Positions 18,388 to 26,617 of a DNA stretch of 64,000 bases are shown here, piece by piece. This stretch comes from Paenibacillus sp. SYP-B3998 (GTDB lineage Bacteria; Bacillota; Bacilli; Paenibacillales; NBRC-103111). Under the pieces are notes generated by a model. It did no database searches. It had not been told where the DNA came from and saw nothing but the letters and a program-made list of their open reading frames with translations. The DNA lies in the NCBI RefSeq assembly GCF_010820665.1, contig NZ_JAAIKC010000001.1, forward strand, positions 1,240,001 to 1,304,000. Reading direction: 5' to 3'. The position numbers and the translations under genes were made by a program. How positions within the stretch are numbered: the first letter of the stretch is position 1; the number at the start of each line of letters is the position of its first letter.

Positions 18388-19142
18388 GGATTGATGTATT
18401 AACCCTGTTTCCTGAGATGTTTGAAGGTGTTTTTTCATCAAGTATTTTAGGGAAAGCGCGAGATAAGGGAATTGTTTCATTAAATACTGTTAATTTTCGA
18501 GATTATTCGAATAATAAGCATAACACCGTTGATGATTATCCTTATGGTGGCGGTGGCGGGATGGTTCTGAAACCTGAGCCTATATTTGCCGCAGTAGAGG
18601 AGTTGTCTGCTCATTATGTAGCTGAGCAAGCCGAGTCGGTCAAACCAAGAGTTATTCTGATGTGCCCGCAAGGAGCTACATTTACACAGCGTATCGCAGA
18701 GGAACTTTCTTCTGAGCAGCATCTTGTTTTCATATGTGGTCATTATGAAGGTTATGATGAACGTATCAGACAGTACCTGGTGACCGACGAGCTATCTATA
18801 GGTGATTATGTATTAACTGGTGGGGAATTGCCCGCTATGGTCGTTATAGACAGCGTAGCGAGGCTTCTTCCTGGTGTGCTTGGCAATGAACTCTCAGCGG
18901 TGACCGATTCTTTTAGTACAGGCTTGCTGGAATACCCCCATTACACAAGACCTGTTAAGTTCAGAGAATGGGAAGTGCCTGAGATTTTGTTATCTGGTCA
19001 TCATGCGAATGTGAAGCGTTGGCGGATGCAGCAATCGCTGTTTCGAACCTTGGATAGAAGGCCTGATTTGCTTCAAGGCCGTGCGTTTACCAAAGAAGAA
19101 AAGCTATGGATTGAAGAATGGAAAAAACAGAACGAAGAGTAG
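18384..19142 (+). CDS. trmD: tRNA (guanine-37-N1)-methyltransferase TrmD
   Basis: A 252-residue SPOUT methyltransferase that makes m1G37 in tRNAs reading CUN, CCN and CGG codons and so prevents +1 frameshifting. Key motifs are [13 protein letters not shown], the AdoMet knot segments [10 protein letters not shown] and [14 protein letters not shown], and the catalytic Asp in the loop around [17 protein letters not shown]. The length is normal. It starts inside the rimM stop and is followed by the rplS leader. Confidence 0.97.
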   Translation: MRIDVLTLFPEMFEGVFSSSILGKARDKGIVSLNTVNFRDYSNNKHNTVDDYPYGGGGGMVLKPEPIFAAVEELSAHYVAEQAESVKPRVILMCPQGATFTQRIAEELSSEQHLVFICGHYEGYDERIRQYLVTDELSIGDYVLTGGELPAMVVIDSVARLLPGVLGNELSAVTDSFSTGLLEYPHYTRPVKFREWEVPEILLSGHHANVKRWRMQQSLFRTLDRRPDLLQGRAFTKEEKLWIEEWKKQNEE

Positions 19143-19166
19143 CGGCTCGCCCCCAAAACTTCTCTA

Positions 19167-19195
19167 TTGAATTTCTAGTTTCTATATGGTAATAT
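19167..19195 (+). promoter_or_regulatory. Likely sigma-A promoter of rplS
   Basis: TTGAAT (19167-19172) and TAATAT (19190-19195) are 17 bases apart, leaving a transcribed leader of about 100 bases before rplS. Confidence 0.5.
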
Positions 19196-19204
19196 ATATT
19201 CTGT

Positions 19205-19295
19205 TGTGAATTTTTAAGTTTGAGTCTGGTGGTCCTCTACGCATAGCAACTAAGACTGACATCGTAGATTAGCGGAATGAACACCTGTGTGGAAG
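19205..19295 (+). ncRNA. Candidate L19 leader in the rplS 5' UTR
   Basis: The leader contains nested pairing: GGTG near 19229 with CACC near 19282, and CTACG near 19237 with CGTAG near 19263. Firmicute rplS genes are known to carry a structured autoregulatory leader (the L19 leader family). Position and folding fit that family, but I cannot confirm its conserved bases by eye. Confidence 0.35.
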
Positions 19296-19308
19296 GAGGA
19301 AGTCAACT

Positions 19309-19650
19309 ATGAATCTGATTCAAGAGATTACGAAGGAACAACTGCGTACGGATATCCCTAATTTCCGTCCAGGCGACACACTGAAAGTACACGTAAAAGT
19401 TATCGAGGGTACACGTGAGCGTATTCAACTATTCGAAGGTGTTGTTATTAAACGCCACGGTGGTGGAATTAGCGAAACATTTACCGTTCGTAAAATTTCT
19501 TACGGCGTAGGTGTGGAAAGAACATTCCCATTCCACTCTCCGAAGATTGACAGAATCGAAGTGGCTCGTCGTGGTAAAGTTCGTCGTGCGAAACTTTATT
19601 ATCTGCGTGGTCTTCGTGGTAAAGCAGCAAGAATTAAAGAAATTCGATAA
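19309..19650 (+). CDS. rplS: 50S ribosomal protein L19
   Basis: A 113-residue ribosomal protein with the family core [25 protein letters not shown] and [11 protein letters not shown], ending in [19 protein letters not shown]19 lies at the interface of the two subunits. GGAAGGAGG precedes the ATG. It follows trmD as in most bacteria, but the 166-base gap with a promoter and folded leader suggests separate control. Confidence 0.98.
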   Translation: MNLIQEITKEQLRTDIPNFRPGDTLKVHVKVIEGTRERIQLFEGVVIKRHGGGISETFTVRKISYGVGVERTFPFHSPKIDRIEVARRGKVRRAKLYYLRGLRGKAARIKEIR

Positions 19651-19740
19651 GAAACTGGGGGGCTTGTTCAGGCAAGTCTCCTTTTCGTTTCTAAAAGCTT
19701 ATACATACATAAACCAAAACTGGAAAAGAGGCAATCAGTG

Positions 19741-20358
19741 ATGGAACAGAAAGATCAAGAGCAGCCTATTCAAGAGTCAGGCTCATCATCTACCGTAGCC
19801 GTTACCAAATCAACGAAGAATGAGACGTGGGAATGGATAAAGGCATTAGTCATTGCCGGTGTGTTGGTCATAATCATCCGCTGGTTCCTATTTTCTCCGT
19901 TTATCGTTGATGGGGACTCGATGCGTCCCAATTTCTTTACCGGTGAACGACTCATAGTGAACAAAATTGTTTATGATATTCGTACGCCTAAGCGTGGAGA
20001 AGTTATCGTGTTCCATGCGCCAGAAGGGAAAGATTACATCAAACGAGTTATTGGTCTTCCAGGCGAAACGGTAAAAGTCGATGGAGATAAAGTTTATATC
20101 AATGGGCAAGAGATTGATCAAGCTTTTATCAAAGAAGCGGTTGAGCAAGCCGCTAAAGAAGGACATGCATACAATACATTGGCTAACTTCCCAGAGACGA
20201 AAATACCAGAAAATGAAGTGTTTGCAATGGGGGATAATCGCTCGAATAGTAAGGATAGCCGCGATAAAAGAGTAGGTTTCGTTCCTTTTGACAAAATTGT
20301 TGGCCGTGCTGAAGTCATTTTCTGGCCGGTGAACAAAATCAGTTTTATACATTTTTGA
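19741..20358 (+). CDS. lepB: Type I signal peptidase
   Basis: A 205-residue membrane-anchored serine protease that removes signal peptides from exported proteins. One transmembrane helix spans about residues 31-55. The nucleophile Ser is in DGDSMRPN and the general-base Lys in YIKRVIGLPGE; the box E motif FAMGDNRSNSKDSR is also present. This is the prokaryotic (P-type) family, like SipS/SipT. ATG 19741 is chosen over an adjacent GTG at 19738, which lies closer to the AGAGG site. It sits with rplS and rbgA, an order common in Paenibacillus-like genomes. Confidence 0.95.
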   Translation: MEQKDQEQPIQESGSSSTVAVTKSTKNETWEWIKALVIAGVLVIIIRWFLFSPFIVDGDSMRPNFFTGERLIVNKIVYDIRTPKRGEVIVFHAPEGKDYIKRVIGLPGETVKVDGDKVYINGQEIDQAFIKEAVEQAAKEGHAYNTLANFPETKIPENEVFAMGDNRSNSKDSRDKRVGFVPFDKIVGRAEVIFWPVNKISFIHF

Positions 20359-20372
20359 GGTGATAAAATAAT

Positions 20373-21242
20373 ATGACCATTCAATGGTTTCCCGGCCACA
20401 TGACTAAGGCTCGAAGGCAGATTGAAGATAAGCTTAAGCTTATCGATGTCGTAATAGAGCTCTTGGATGCCCGCATTCCACTCTCCAGCCGGAACCCAAT
20501 GGTAGATGAAATATTAAAGGGTAAGCCGAGATTGGTGCTGCTGAATAAGCACGACTTGGCTGATCCGCAAGTAACGGCGGACTGGGTTCGTTATTTTGCA
20601 GATCAAGGTTTTCAAGCTTTGCCTATTGATGCAGCGACGGGTACGCAAGTGAAAGAAATATTACCCCGCGTCAAAGAGTTATGGGCTGACAAAATTGCTA
20701 CTCAAATTCGTAAGGGGATCAATCCTCGTGCGGTAAGAGCACTTATTGTTGGGATTCCGAATGTTGGGAAATCGACGCTTATTAACCAATTAGCAGGCAA
20801 GAGAATTGCCGCGACTGGCGATAAGCCAGGTGTAACCAAAGGGCAGCAATGGATTAAAGTCGGTACGGAGATGGATCTTCTCGACACGCCAGGTATTTTG
20901 TGGCCTAAATTCGAAGACCAGATGGTTGGCATGAGATTGGCTGCTACGGGAGCGATTAAAGAAGAGCTTCTTCATTTGGATGAAATTGCGCTTTTTGTGA
21001 TTAAATATTTGGTTCGTAACTACGGCCGCGGCCTACAAGAACGATTTGGCATTGAAGAACTTCCGCATGACTTGGAAAATATCAATGAAGTCGTTAAGGT
21101 AATGGAAGCTATTGGACGTAAGCGCGGAGCGATCGTGAGCGGTGGGCGAGTGGATTTAGACAAAGCTTCTTTGATCATTCTTCGTGATCTTCGCGCGGGT
21201 AAGATGGGACGCATTTCGATGGAAAGACCGTCCGAATTATAA
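20373..21242 (+). CDS. rbgA: Ribosome biogenesis GTPase RbgA (YlqF)
   Basis: A 289-residue circularly permuted GTPase needed for late assembly of the 50S subunit, around L16 and the central protuberance. The G4 motif LLNKHDLAD comes before G1 GIPNVGKST and G3 DTPGILWP, which is the permuted order; the N-terminal [11 protein letters not shown] is typical. GAGGTGA lies upstream of the ATG. It is the last gene before a hairpin terminator. Confidence 0.96.
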   Translation: MTIQWFPGHMTKARRQIEDKLKLIDVVIELLDARIPLSSRNPMVDEILKGKPRLVLLNKHDLADPQVTADWVRYFADQGFQALPIDAATGTQVKEILPRVKELWADKIATQIRKGINPRAVRALIVGIPNVGKSTLINQLAGKRIAATGDKPGVTKGQQWIKVGTEMDLLDTPGILWPKFEDQMVGMRLAATGAIKEELLHLDEIALFVIKYLVRNYGRGLQERFGIEELPHDLENINEVVKVMEAIGRKRGAIVSGGRVDLDKASLIILRDLRAGKMGRISMERPSEL

Positions 21243-21259
21243 TCCGTTCAGTAATGAAC

Positions 21260-21316
21260 AAAAAAGGTCACTTCCTGTTTCAGCTGGCGAAGCTGCTTCA
21301 GGGGTGGTTTTTTTTA
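21260..21316 (+). terminator. Rho-independent terminator after rbgA
   Basis: A long imperfect hairpin pairs AAAAAAGGTCACTTCCTG with CAGGGGTGGTTTTTT (G-U pairs and a small internal loop). An inner CAGCT-GGCGA-AGCTG stem-loop is present, and the hairpin is followed by eight T residues. Confidence 0.75.
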
Positions 21317-21421
21317 TGTAATGTGAGAATACGCGTTACTGAAAATAATACCAAATTCTTTTTGATGGCTCGACTGCATGCCAATCCATTATAATAAAGA
21401 GATTGAAAGGGGCGGGAGCCG

Positions 21422-22063
21422 TTGCTTGAGCATGAAAAACAATTTTGGGGGCAAGGTTTTACGCATATAGCAGGGATTGATGAGGTAGGCAGAGGATGTT
21501 TATTTGGCGCTGTTGTGGCCGCAGCTGTTATCCTTCCTGTCGGATATGTGTGCGATGGAATTAATGATTCGAAAAAGCTTTCTGAAAAGAAGCGTGATCT
21601 TCTTTACGATCAAATTATGTCTGAGTCAATAGCCGTAGGTATAGGTATTGTCGATGTTGAAATGATTGAAAAGATTAATATAAAACAAGCATCAAGACTC
21701 GCGATGAAGCAGGCTGTCGAGAAGTTAAAGGAAGTGCCTGACTTTTTGCTTATTGATGCGGAGAACATAGATGTAGACATCGAACAAAGCTCAATTATTC
21801 ATGGAGATGCATGCAGTCAGTCCATCGCAGCAGCTTCTATCATTGCTAAGGTGACAAGAGATCGAATGTGTTTAGAGTGGGACAACCTTTACCCCGAATA
21901 CGGAATTGCTGTACATAAGGGATATGCGACCAAACATCATAGAGAAATGTTAATTCGTTATGGTCCAACAGCGTTACATCGTAAGTTGTTTATTCGAAAA
22001 GTGATGACTCCAATTGAGCAGGGTTTCGAAGAGCGAAAGGAACAGCAATTAGAGTTGTTTTAA
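21422..22063 (+). CDS. rnhB: Ribonuclease HII
   Basis: A 213-residue enzyme that cuts RNA in DNA-RNA hybrids and removes single misincorporated ribonucleotides. The first acidic pair is in GIDEVGRG; further motifs are DSKKLSEKKR, IHGDACSQSIAAASIIAKVTRD and HKGYATKHH. The loop after GRG reads CLFGAVVAA where most relatives have P-L-A-G-P-V-V, a local change next to the active site. It uses a TTG start (21422) after GGGAG; no ATG is available in the right place. A TATAAT at 21390 could be part of its promoter. The rbgA-rnhB order is conserved in Bacilli. Confidence 0.94.
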   Translation: MLEHEKQFWGQGFTHIAGIDEVGRGCLFGAVVAAAVILPVGYVCDGINDSKKLSEKKRDLLYDQIMSESIAVGIGIVDVEMIEKINIKQASRLAMKQAVEKLKEVPDFLLIDAENIDVDIEQSSIIHGDACSQSIAAASIIAKVTRDRMCLEWDNLYPEYGIAVHKGYATKHHREMLIRYGPTALHRKLFIRKVMTPIEQGFEERKEQQLELF

Positions 22064-22100
22064 TGACCTGAGTATGAAAATCAATGGAATGTTTCCTGTG

Positions 22101-22128
22101 TAAACAAAAGGTAAGCAGTTACCGATAA
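22101..22128 (+). promoter_or_regulatory. Sigma-D (flagellar) type promoter before the FliK-like gene
   Basis: TAAA (22101-22104), a 16-base spacer and ACCGATAA (22121-22128) match the motility sigma factor consensus TAAA-N15/16-GCCGATAT at all -35 positions and at six of eight -10 positions. It lies 39 bases before the chosen start of a gene encoding a FliK-like protein, so position and content agree. No comparable sigma-A promoter was found in this gap. Confidence 0.65.
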
Positions 22129-22167
22129 TATACATAAATGTGCAAACGAAGGCTTGAGGTGACTAGA

Positions 22168-24036
22168 TTGAATATTAGTGGATTAATTCGGGGCCTGGTT
22201 GGAGAGCTAACGGCTTCTGAAAGTAAAGTGTTGGAATTAAAAGTAGGTCAAATTGTGAAGGGCGTTGTTCTGCAACTGCTCAGTGATCAAGATGCGCTTA
22301 TTAATATAGGTGGTGTGCAGGTTCGGGCAAAATTAGAGACGCCTCTTAAACAAGGGGATGTGACGATGCTCCAAGTTCAGCCTGAGTCTAACAATGGTCA
22401 GATCATGTTGAAACCGCTTATGGCTTCGGATGTACTAATTGCCGATGAGTCGTTTAACGAGCTGCTTAAGGCTTTTTCTTTAAAAGATACGGCATCTAAC
22501 CGCCAAATGCTTCAAACCATGCAGCAGGCAGGCGTTCCGATATCCAAAGAAAATGTCGAATCTTTTGCTTCCTTGCTAAGCAAAGTGCCTGAGGGTAGTA
22601 AGGAGGAATGGGCACAAGCCGCTGTTCTTGCCTTTAAGAAGGATTTACCCTTGACGCAGGCAACTGTATCTGCAATTCGACAAGCGACAACAGGGCCTGC
22701 CGTTGGGCAATTGCTCCAGCGTCTGGAGCAGGAAGCGTCAGCCCTGCTTGAAGCGCAGCCAGCTCATCCAGAGGGAGACACGATGAAGCAAGTGGTATCT
22801 CTGCTGAAGGAGCTACGGGCTACCGCCGCAGCAACGTGGCCCCCTCGTCAGCCGGAGGCTGCGGCTACGATTCCGCCTGCTGTTTCGCAGGCAGGTGGCA
22901 TTAAGCCGACAGTGGCTCCTACAGGAGCGCCACTGTCGGCTATCCCTAGCGGCAGTGCTCCCGCTCCTGCCGCTTCTGTGACACCCGCAGTCATTGCTGC
23001 TGCGGGTGAAGCCTTGACCTCCGCTGCGCCTCGCGCGGAGGCTCCTGCCGCTGGCGCGGCGCAGCCGCCCGTGCCGACGCAAGCAACAACCATCCGCCCA
23101 GCTCTGGCGGCAGAGTTACTCAAGGCGCAGTCCCTAAGCGCTGAGCCTGTGGTTGAAAGTGAAGCGCCCAAGGTGGCTTCGCCAGAGCTTACGCCATCAG
23201 TTGCTAAGCCGAAGGCAGCAGAGTCCTCAGAGACTCAGCAGCGAAGCGCTGATCTTAGTAAAGAGGGTACTGATCCAGAGCCGAACTGGATCAGCAAGAT
23301 GCTCAAAGCCGTAGGCGTCGAGCATGAGTCGCATCTAGCGAAGCTAGCAGACGATCGAGTGGGTGCTACTATTAACCCAAGAAGTGAAATGGATGATTTG
23401 CAGAATGCGATTCTCCGACCGGATTCACAGCCAGACTCCGATTCCATTAAACCCGCAGCAGATACACTTAAGAGTCTTCTGCTTCAATTGACGGCCTCAG
23501 ATGACACGCCTGCGCCACTCAAAGAAGCCGCTCAGCAAGTCATTAACCAAATAACCGGTCAGCAGCTTATGTTAACCGGTGATAAAAGTTCTATGTTTGC
23601 ACACCTGACCTTATTTATCCCTTTTATGGATGGAACAGGTCAACAATCTGCTTCAGTTCACATTCAATCGCGTAAAGGGAAACGAGGAGAAGTGGATGCA
23701 AACAATTGCAGGCTATTGTTTGATTTACAAATGAAAGCCATGGGCAACACTTTATTGGATGTTCATGTCGTGAATAAAATTGTTAGCTTGAACGTTCATA
23801 ATGACCATCCTGCCATCGCTGCTCTAATGGAAAGCTCGAAGGAAGAAATAACGTCTGCCATGCAAAAGGTAGGATACCAATTCCTCTCTTTAAAATGCTC
23901 ACCTTATCCGACACTTCCGGCTGTTAAAGATAGCGATGGTGCGAAACAAGGACAGGGAATACTAGAAGGAAATAGAGCGGATCTTCGATCTTTGTATGAG
24001 CCTAAGCCCTACAAAGGAGTGGATTTCCGCGCATGA
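22168..24036 (+). CDS. ylqG: FliK-like protein of unknown function (YlqG position)
   Basis: A 622-residue protein with three parts. An N-terminal domain (about 1-200; VGQIVKGVVLQLL, DALINIGG) is followed by an Ala/Pro-rich linker (about 210-350) and a C-terminal domain (about 470-590). The C-terminal part (LLFDLQMKAMGNTLLDVHVVNK, shown here in pieces, then HPAIAALMESSKEEI) resembles the FliK hook-length domain in spacing: a beta pair, then residues like LMESSKEEI where FliK has MLESQLPQL. The overall plan is that of FliK, a secreted ruler and switch. TTG 22168 has GAGGTGA five bases upstream; ATG 22138 has none. The linker DNA is about 70% G+C and packed with inverted repeats. It ends overlapping the FlhB-like gene. 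Function is inferred, not known. Confidence 0.75.
   Translation: MNISGLIRGLVGELTASESKVLELKVGQIVKGVVLQLLSDQDALINIGGVQVRAKLETPLKQGDVTMLQVQPESNNGQIMLKPLMASDVLIADESFNELLKAFSLKDTASNRQMLQTMQQAGVPISKENVESFASLLSKVPEGSKEEWAQAAVLAFKKDLPLTQATVSAIRQATTGPAVGQLLQRLEQEASALLEAQPAHPEGDTMKQVVSLLKELRATAAATWPPRQPEAAATIPPAVSQAGGIKPTVAPTGAPLSAIPSGSAPAPAASVTPAVIAAAGEALTSAAPRAEAPAAGAAQPPVPTQATTIRPALAAELLKAQSLSAEPVVESEAPKVASPELTPSVAKPKAAESSETQQRSADLSKEGTDPEPNWISKMLKAVGVEHESHLAKLADDRVGATINPRSEMDDLQNAILRPDSQPDSDSIKPAADTLKSLLLQLTASDDTPAPLKEAAQQVINQITGQQLMLTGDKSSMFAHLTLFIPFMDGTGQQSASVHIQSRKGKRGEVDANNCRLLFDLQMKAMGNTLLDVHVVNKIVSLNVHNDHPAIAALMESSKEEITSAMQKVGYQFLSLKCSPYPTLPAVKDSDGAKQGQGILEGNRADLRSLYEPKPYKGVDFRA
22712..23293. 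repeat. Cluster of inverted repeats in the FliK-like linker
   Basis: Five perfect inverted repeats lie inside the coding sequence: TGCTCCAG (22712/22723, three-base loop), GCCGACAGTGGC (22905/22929, 12 bp), CACCCGCAG (22982/23000, 9 bp), CCTCCGC (23018/23035, 7 bp) and TGATCCAG (23271/23286, 8 bp). Four of the five stems do not share sequence with one another, so this is a dense set of palindromes rather than one repeated unit. Confidence 0.6.
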
Positions 24037-24350
24037 CCTATCAACGAGATCCAAAGGCTGAACAAAATCAGACACCCATCAAGAAAGCTGTTGCTCTGCG
24101 ATATGCACCAGACGCGCAAAAAGCGCCAACGATCATCGCTAAGGGTAAAGGCCATCTGGCAGATACTATTTTACAAAAAGCTAAGGAAAACGGGGTTCCG
24201 ATCCAAGAGGATTCGTCCTTGGTCGAGGTGCTTTCGAAACTTGAAATAGATCAAGAAATCCCCCCTGAACTGTATCAATTGGTGGCTGAGGTGCTTAGTT
24301 TCATTTATCGTTCAGATAACCGGATGAATCGAGCGAGGAATCCGTTATGA
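24033..24350 (+). CDS. ylqH: Free-standing FlhB C-terminal domain homologue (YlqH/FlhX type)
   Basis: A 105-residue cytosolic protein that matches the C-terminal fragment left after FlhB cuts itself at NPTH. It runs KKAVALRY, APTIIAKGKGHLAD, IQEDSSLVEVLSKLEI, then PPELYQLVAEVLSFIYR, in register with the FlhB of this window (55000-55260). It has no membrane segments and no NPTH site, so it begins where the cleaved FlhB fragment would. Helicobacter pylori has a similar spare part (FlhX, HP1575) that can replace the FlhB C-domain; the same ability is inferred here. It overlaps the upstream FliK-like gene (ATGA) and the downstream yraN gene. Confidence 0.88.
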   Translation: MTYQRDPKAEQNQTPIKKAVALRYAPDAQKAPTIIAKGKGHLADTILQKAKENGVPIQEDSSLVEVLSKLEIDQEIPPELYQLVAEVLSFIYRSDNRMNRARNPL

Positions 24351-24724
24351 TGCGTTCGCACAAAGATGATCGAAGGCAGCTGGGTAAACATGGCGAAGAG
24401 CTTGCAGCCCATTTTCTTAGCGAACAAGGGTATGCCATTGTGGCCCGAAACTGGCGATGTCGAACAGGTGAACTTGATATTGTTGCGGAGTTTGAGGGGG
24501 TATTGGTGTTTGTAGAAGTCAGAACGAGAAGACCTTCTTCAAGCTTCGGAATAGCCAAAGAATCAATTGATTATCGGAAGCAATTGAAGGTTAGAGAAAC
24601 AGCACAATATTATTTGCACCGCTATAAGAAGCATGAAGCGCGAGTTCGTCTGGATGTCATAACCGTAGAACTATCTCCAGAGAGAAACGAACCTCAAATT
24701 GAGCATATGCAAGGAGCCTTTTGA
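24347..24724 (+). CDS. yraN: YraN/UPF0102 family endonuclease-fold protein
   Basis: A 125-residue protein of the YraN (UPF0102) family. GKHGEELAAHFL, GELDIVAEFEGVLVFVEVRTR and the conserved Asp/Glu residues reproduce the restriction-endonuclease-like fold (E-x-n-D-x-n-E-V-R/K pattern, with R at the usual K). The family often sits next to rnhB and comM, as here, hinting at nucleic-acid processing, but no reaction is established. It overlaps the FlhB-like gene by four bases, which ties it into the same transcript. A terminator overlaps its stop codon. Confidence 0.9.
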   Translation: MMRSHKDDRRQLGKHGEELAAHFLSEQGYAIVARNWRCRTGELDIVAEFEGVLVFVEVRTRRPSSSFGIAKESIDYRKQLKVRETAQYYLHRYKKHEARVRLDVITVELSPERNEPQIEHMQGAF

Positions 24725-24763
24725 CCCATCTCTGTCGGCGCGATGAGTCTGAAGGCTCTTTTT
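24714..24763 (+). terminator. Rho-independent terminator after yraN
   Basis: GAGCCTT (24714-24720) pairs with AAGGCTC (24752-24758), with an inner GAC..ATC/GAT..GTC extension, and is followed by five T residues. It lies between the convergent yraN and comM genes. The remaining bases to 24860 show nothing I recognise. Confidence 0.75.
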
Positions 24764-24860
24764 GTCTATTGTTGTAACTTTTGGCTGTAATCTTAGCATC
24801 GTGATCCCTTAACTCGTTATACCCATTCATGTAGGAGCTTAAAGCATAACCTGGAGGTTT

Positions 24861-26426
24861 TTAAAAGCTTTCTTGAACAGCATGCTTTTTATCGAGATTT
24901 CGGTATTGGATCGCCTCGGCGACATGTTCAGGTAAAATGATGTCGCTTTGCTCCAAATCTGCAATAGTGAGAGCTAATCTTAATATGCGGTCATGGGCTC
25001 TAACACTTAACCCCAATGATTCAAAAGAAGCACTTAACAAAATATCGCCTTCCGATGTTAATCTACATAGTTGGCGAAGCATTTTTCCGCCAAGCTCGTT
25101 ATTGTACTGAATACCTGTACCTGTATATCGCTTCTGCTGCCTATCATGGGCGATTCGTACTCCTTCAAACATATCATTAGACGACAAGGGATTAGATTGT
25201 TCTTTCAATTGTGTATAGCTTGGTTTAGGTACTTCAACATGAAGATCAATTCGATCGAGCAGGGGGCCTGATATTTTAGAGCGGTATTGAATAATTTTTA
25301 AAGGACTGCATGTACATCGATTTGCTTCCGTTTCAGAACCCCAGTAGCCGCACGGACAAGGGTTCATGGCCGCCGCAAGGATGAAATGAGAGGGGAATGT
25401 ATAAACAGCGCGTGCCCTAGCAATAGTTACATAACGTTCTTCCAGCGGCTGTCTCAGAACTTCTAAGGCATTGCGCGTAAATTCGGGCAGCTCGTCGAGA
25501 AAAAGGATGCCTCTGTGGGAGAGACTGACTTCACCTGGTTTGGGCACTGTGCCCCCACCGACAAGACCTGCAGCAGAAATTGTATGATGAGGGGCCCGAA
25601 AGGGTCGCTTGCGCATGAGAGACGTTCGGTCGAGCAGTTTGCCGGAGGCACTGTATATTTTAGTAACCTCCAAGGCCTCTTTGTCGGACATAGCTGGCAG
25701 GATGGAAGACATACGCTTGACTAACATTGTTTTACCTGTGCCAGGAGGACCGATGAGTAAAATATTATGCATGCCAGCAGCTGCGATCATCATCGCCCGT
25801 TTTACTTGATGCTGTCCGCTAACGTCGGCGTAATCGTCGGCAGCGTTGGCGTCGGTGTAAAAAGTTGAATTTTCGTTCTTCTTAGGAGTGGTTTCATTGT
25901 ATATAAATTCGTTCAGAGAAAGCTCATCCCATCGTTTGAAATCGGAAAGATTTCTTACTACACAAACCTGCATATCAGAGATAAGAGCCGCTTCGGCAGC
26001 GTTTGCAGTAGGTAAGCAGACACGGTTCATCCCAATTCGTTTGGCGGCGTGTACCATAGAGAGAACACCTGGAATAGGCCTCAGTGTACCATCTAGGGCA
26101 AGTTCTCCAACGAGCACTGTAGTTTGAAAGTTGTCCATAGGAACTTGTCCAGTTGTTATGAGAATCCCTAATGCAATGGCTAAATCGAAAGATGATCCTT
26201 CTTTACGGAGGTCGGCTGGAGCTAGGTTGACAGTAATGCGATCCATTGGAAAGGTAAATCCGCAATTTTTGATTGCAGAACGGACCCTCTCGACGGATTC
26301 TCGCACTGCGGAGTCCGGCAGACCGACTAAATTAATTTGGGGCAAGCCACTCGAAATGTCAACTTCAACCTCTATAGTTTGCCCTTCTATGCCTTGTAGG
26401 CAAGCACTCATCACTTTTCCGTACAA
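24861..26426 (-). CDS. comM: ComM/YifB family Mg-chelatase-like AAA+ ATPase
   Basis: A 521-residue protein with an N-terminal Lon-like domain (MYGKVMSACLQGIEG start, ISSGLPQINLVGLPD), a central AAA+ ATPase domain with Walker A GPPGTGKTML and FLDELPEF as Walker B, a CPCGYWG cysteine motif and a C-terminal Mg-chelatase region (SGPLLDRIDLHVEVP). In Vibrio and Haemophilus ComM is a helicase that speeds branch migration of incoming DNA during transformation. The TTG at 26426 is preferred: GGAAGGTG lies just upstream and it gives the canonical MYGKV start. The longer frame to 26477 has no ribosome site. It is transcribed against the neighbours; dprA, another transformation gene, lies 3 kb away. Confidence 0.9.
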   Translation of the reverse strand: MYGKVMSACLQGIEGQTIEVEVDISSGLPQINLVGLPDSAVRESVERVRSAIKNCGFTFPMDRITVNLAPADLRKEGSSFDLAIALGILITTGQVPMDNFQTTVLVGELALDGTLRPIPGVLSMVHAAKRIGMNRVCLPTANAAEAALISDMQVCVVRNLSDFKRWDELSLNEFIYNETTPKKNENSTFYTDANAADDYADVSGQHQVKRAMMIAAAGMHNILLIGPPGTGKTMLVKRMSSILPAMSDKEALEVTKIYSASGKLLDRTSLMRKRPFRAPHHTISAAGLVGGGTVPKPGEVSLSHRGILFLDELPEFTRNALEVLRQPLEERYVTIARARAVYTFPSHFILAAAMNPCPCGYWGSETEANRCTCSPLKIIQYRSKISGPLLDRIDLHVEVPKPSYTQLKEQSNPLSSNDMFEGVRIAHDRQQKRYTGTGIQYNNELGGKMLRQLCRLTSEGDILLSASFESLGLSVRAHDRILRLALTIADLEQSDIILPEHVAEAIQYRNLDKKHAVQESF

Positions 26427-26617
26427 AAAAACACCTTCCCTCGATAAGTTGAGCAGCGTATGCAACTGCTTTTCCAAAGGATAAAAGGTGCTTCCTTATT
26501 GATCCGTTTATTTAATAATCATTGTACACGAAAATGGTAAAATTACGCAATTATTAGAGTCAGGATGGTGTTTTAAAATACAAGAACATGCACATACTGG
26601 AGCTAGAGGTGATAATG

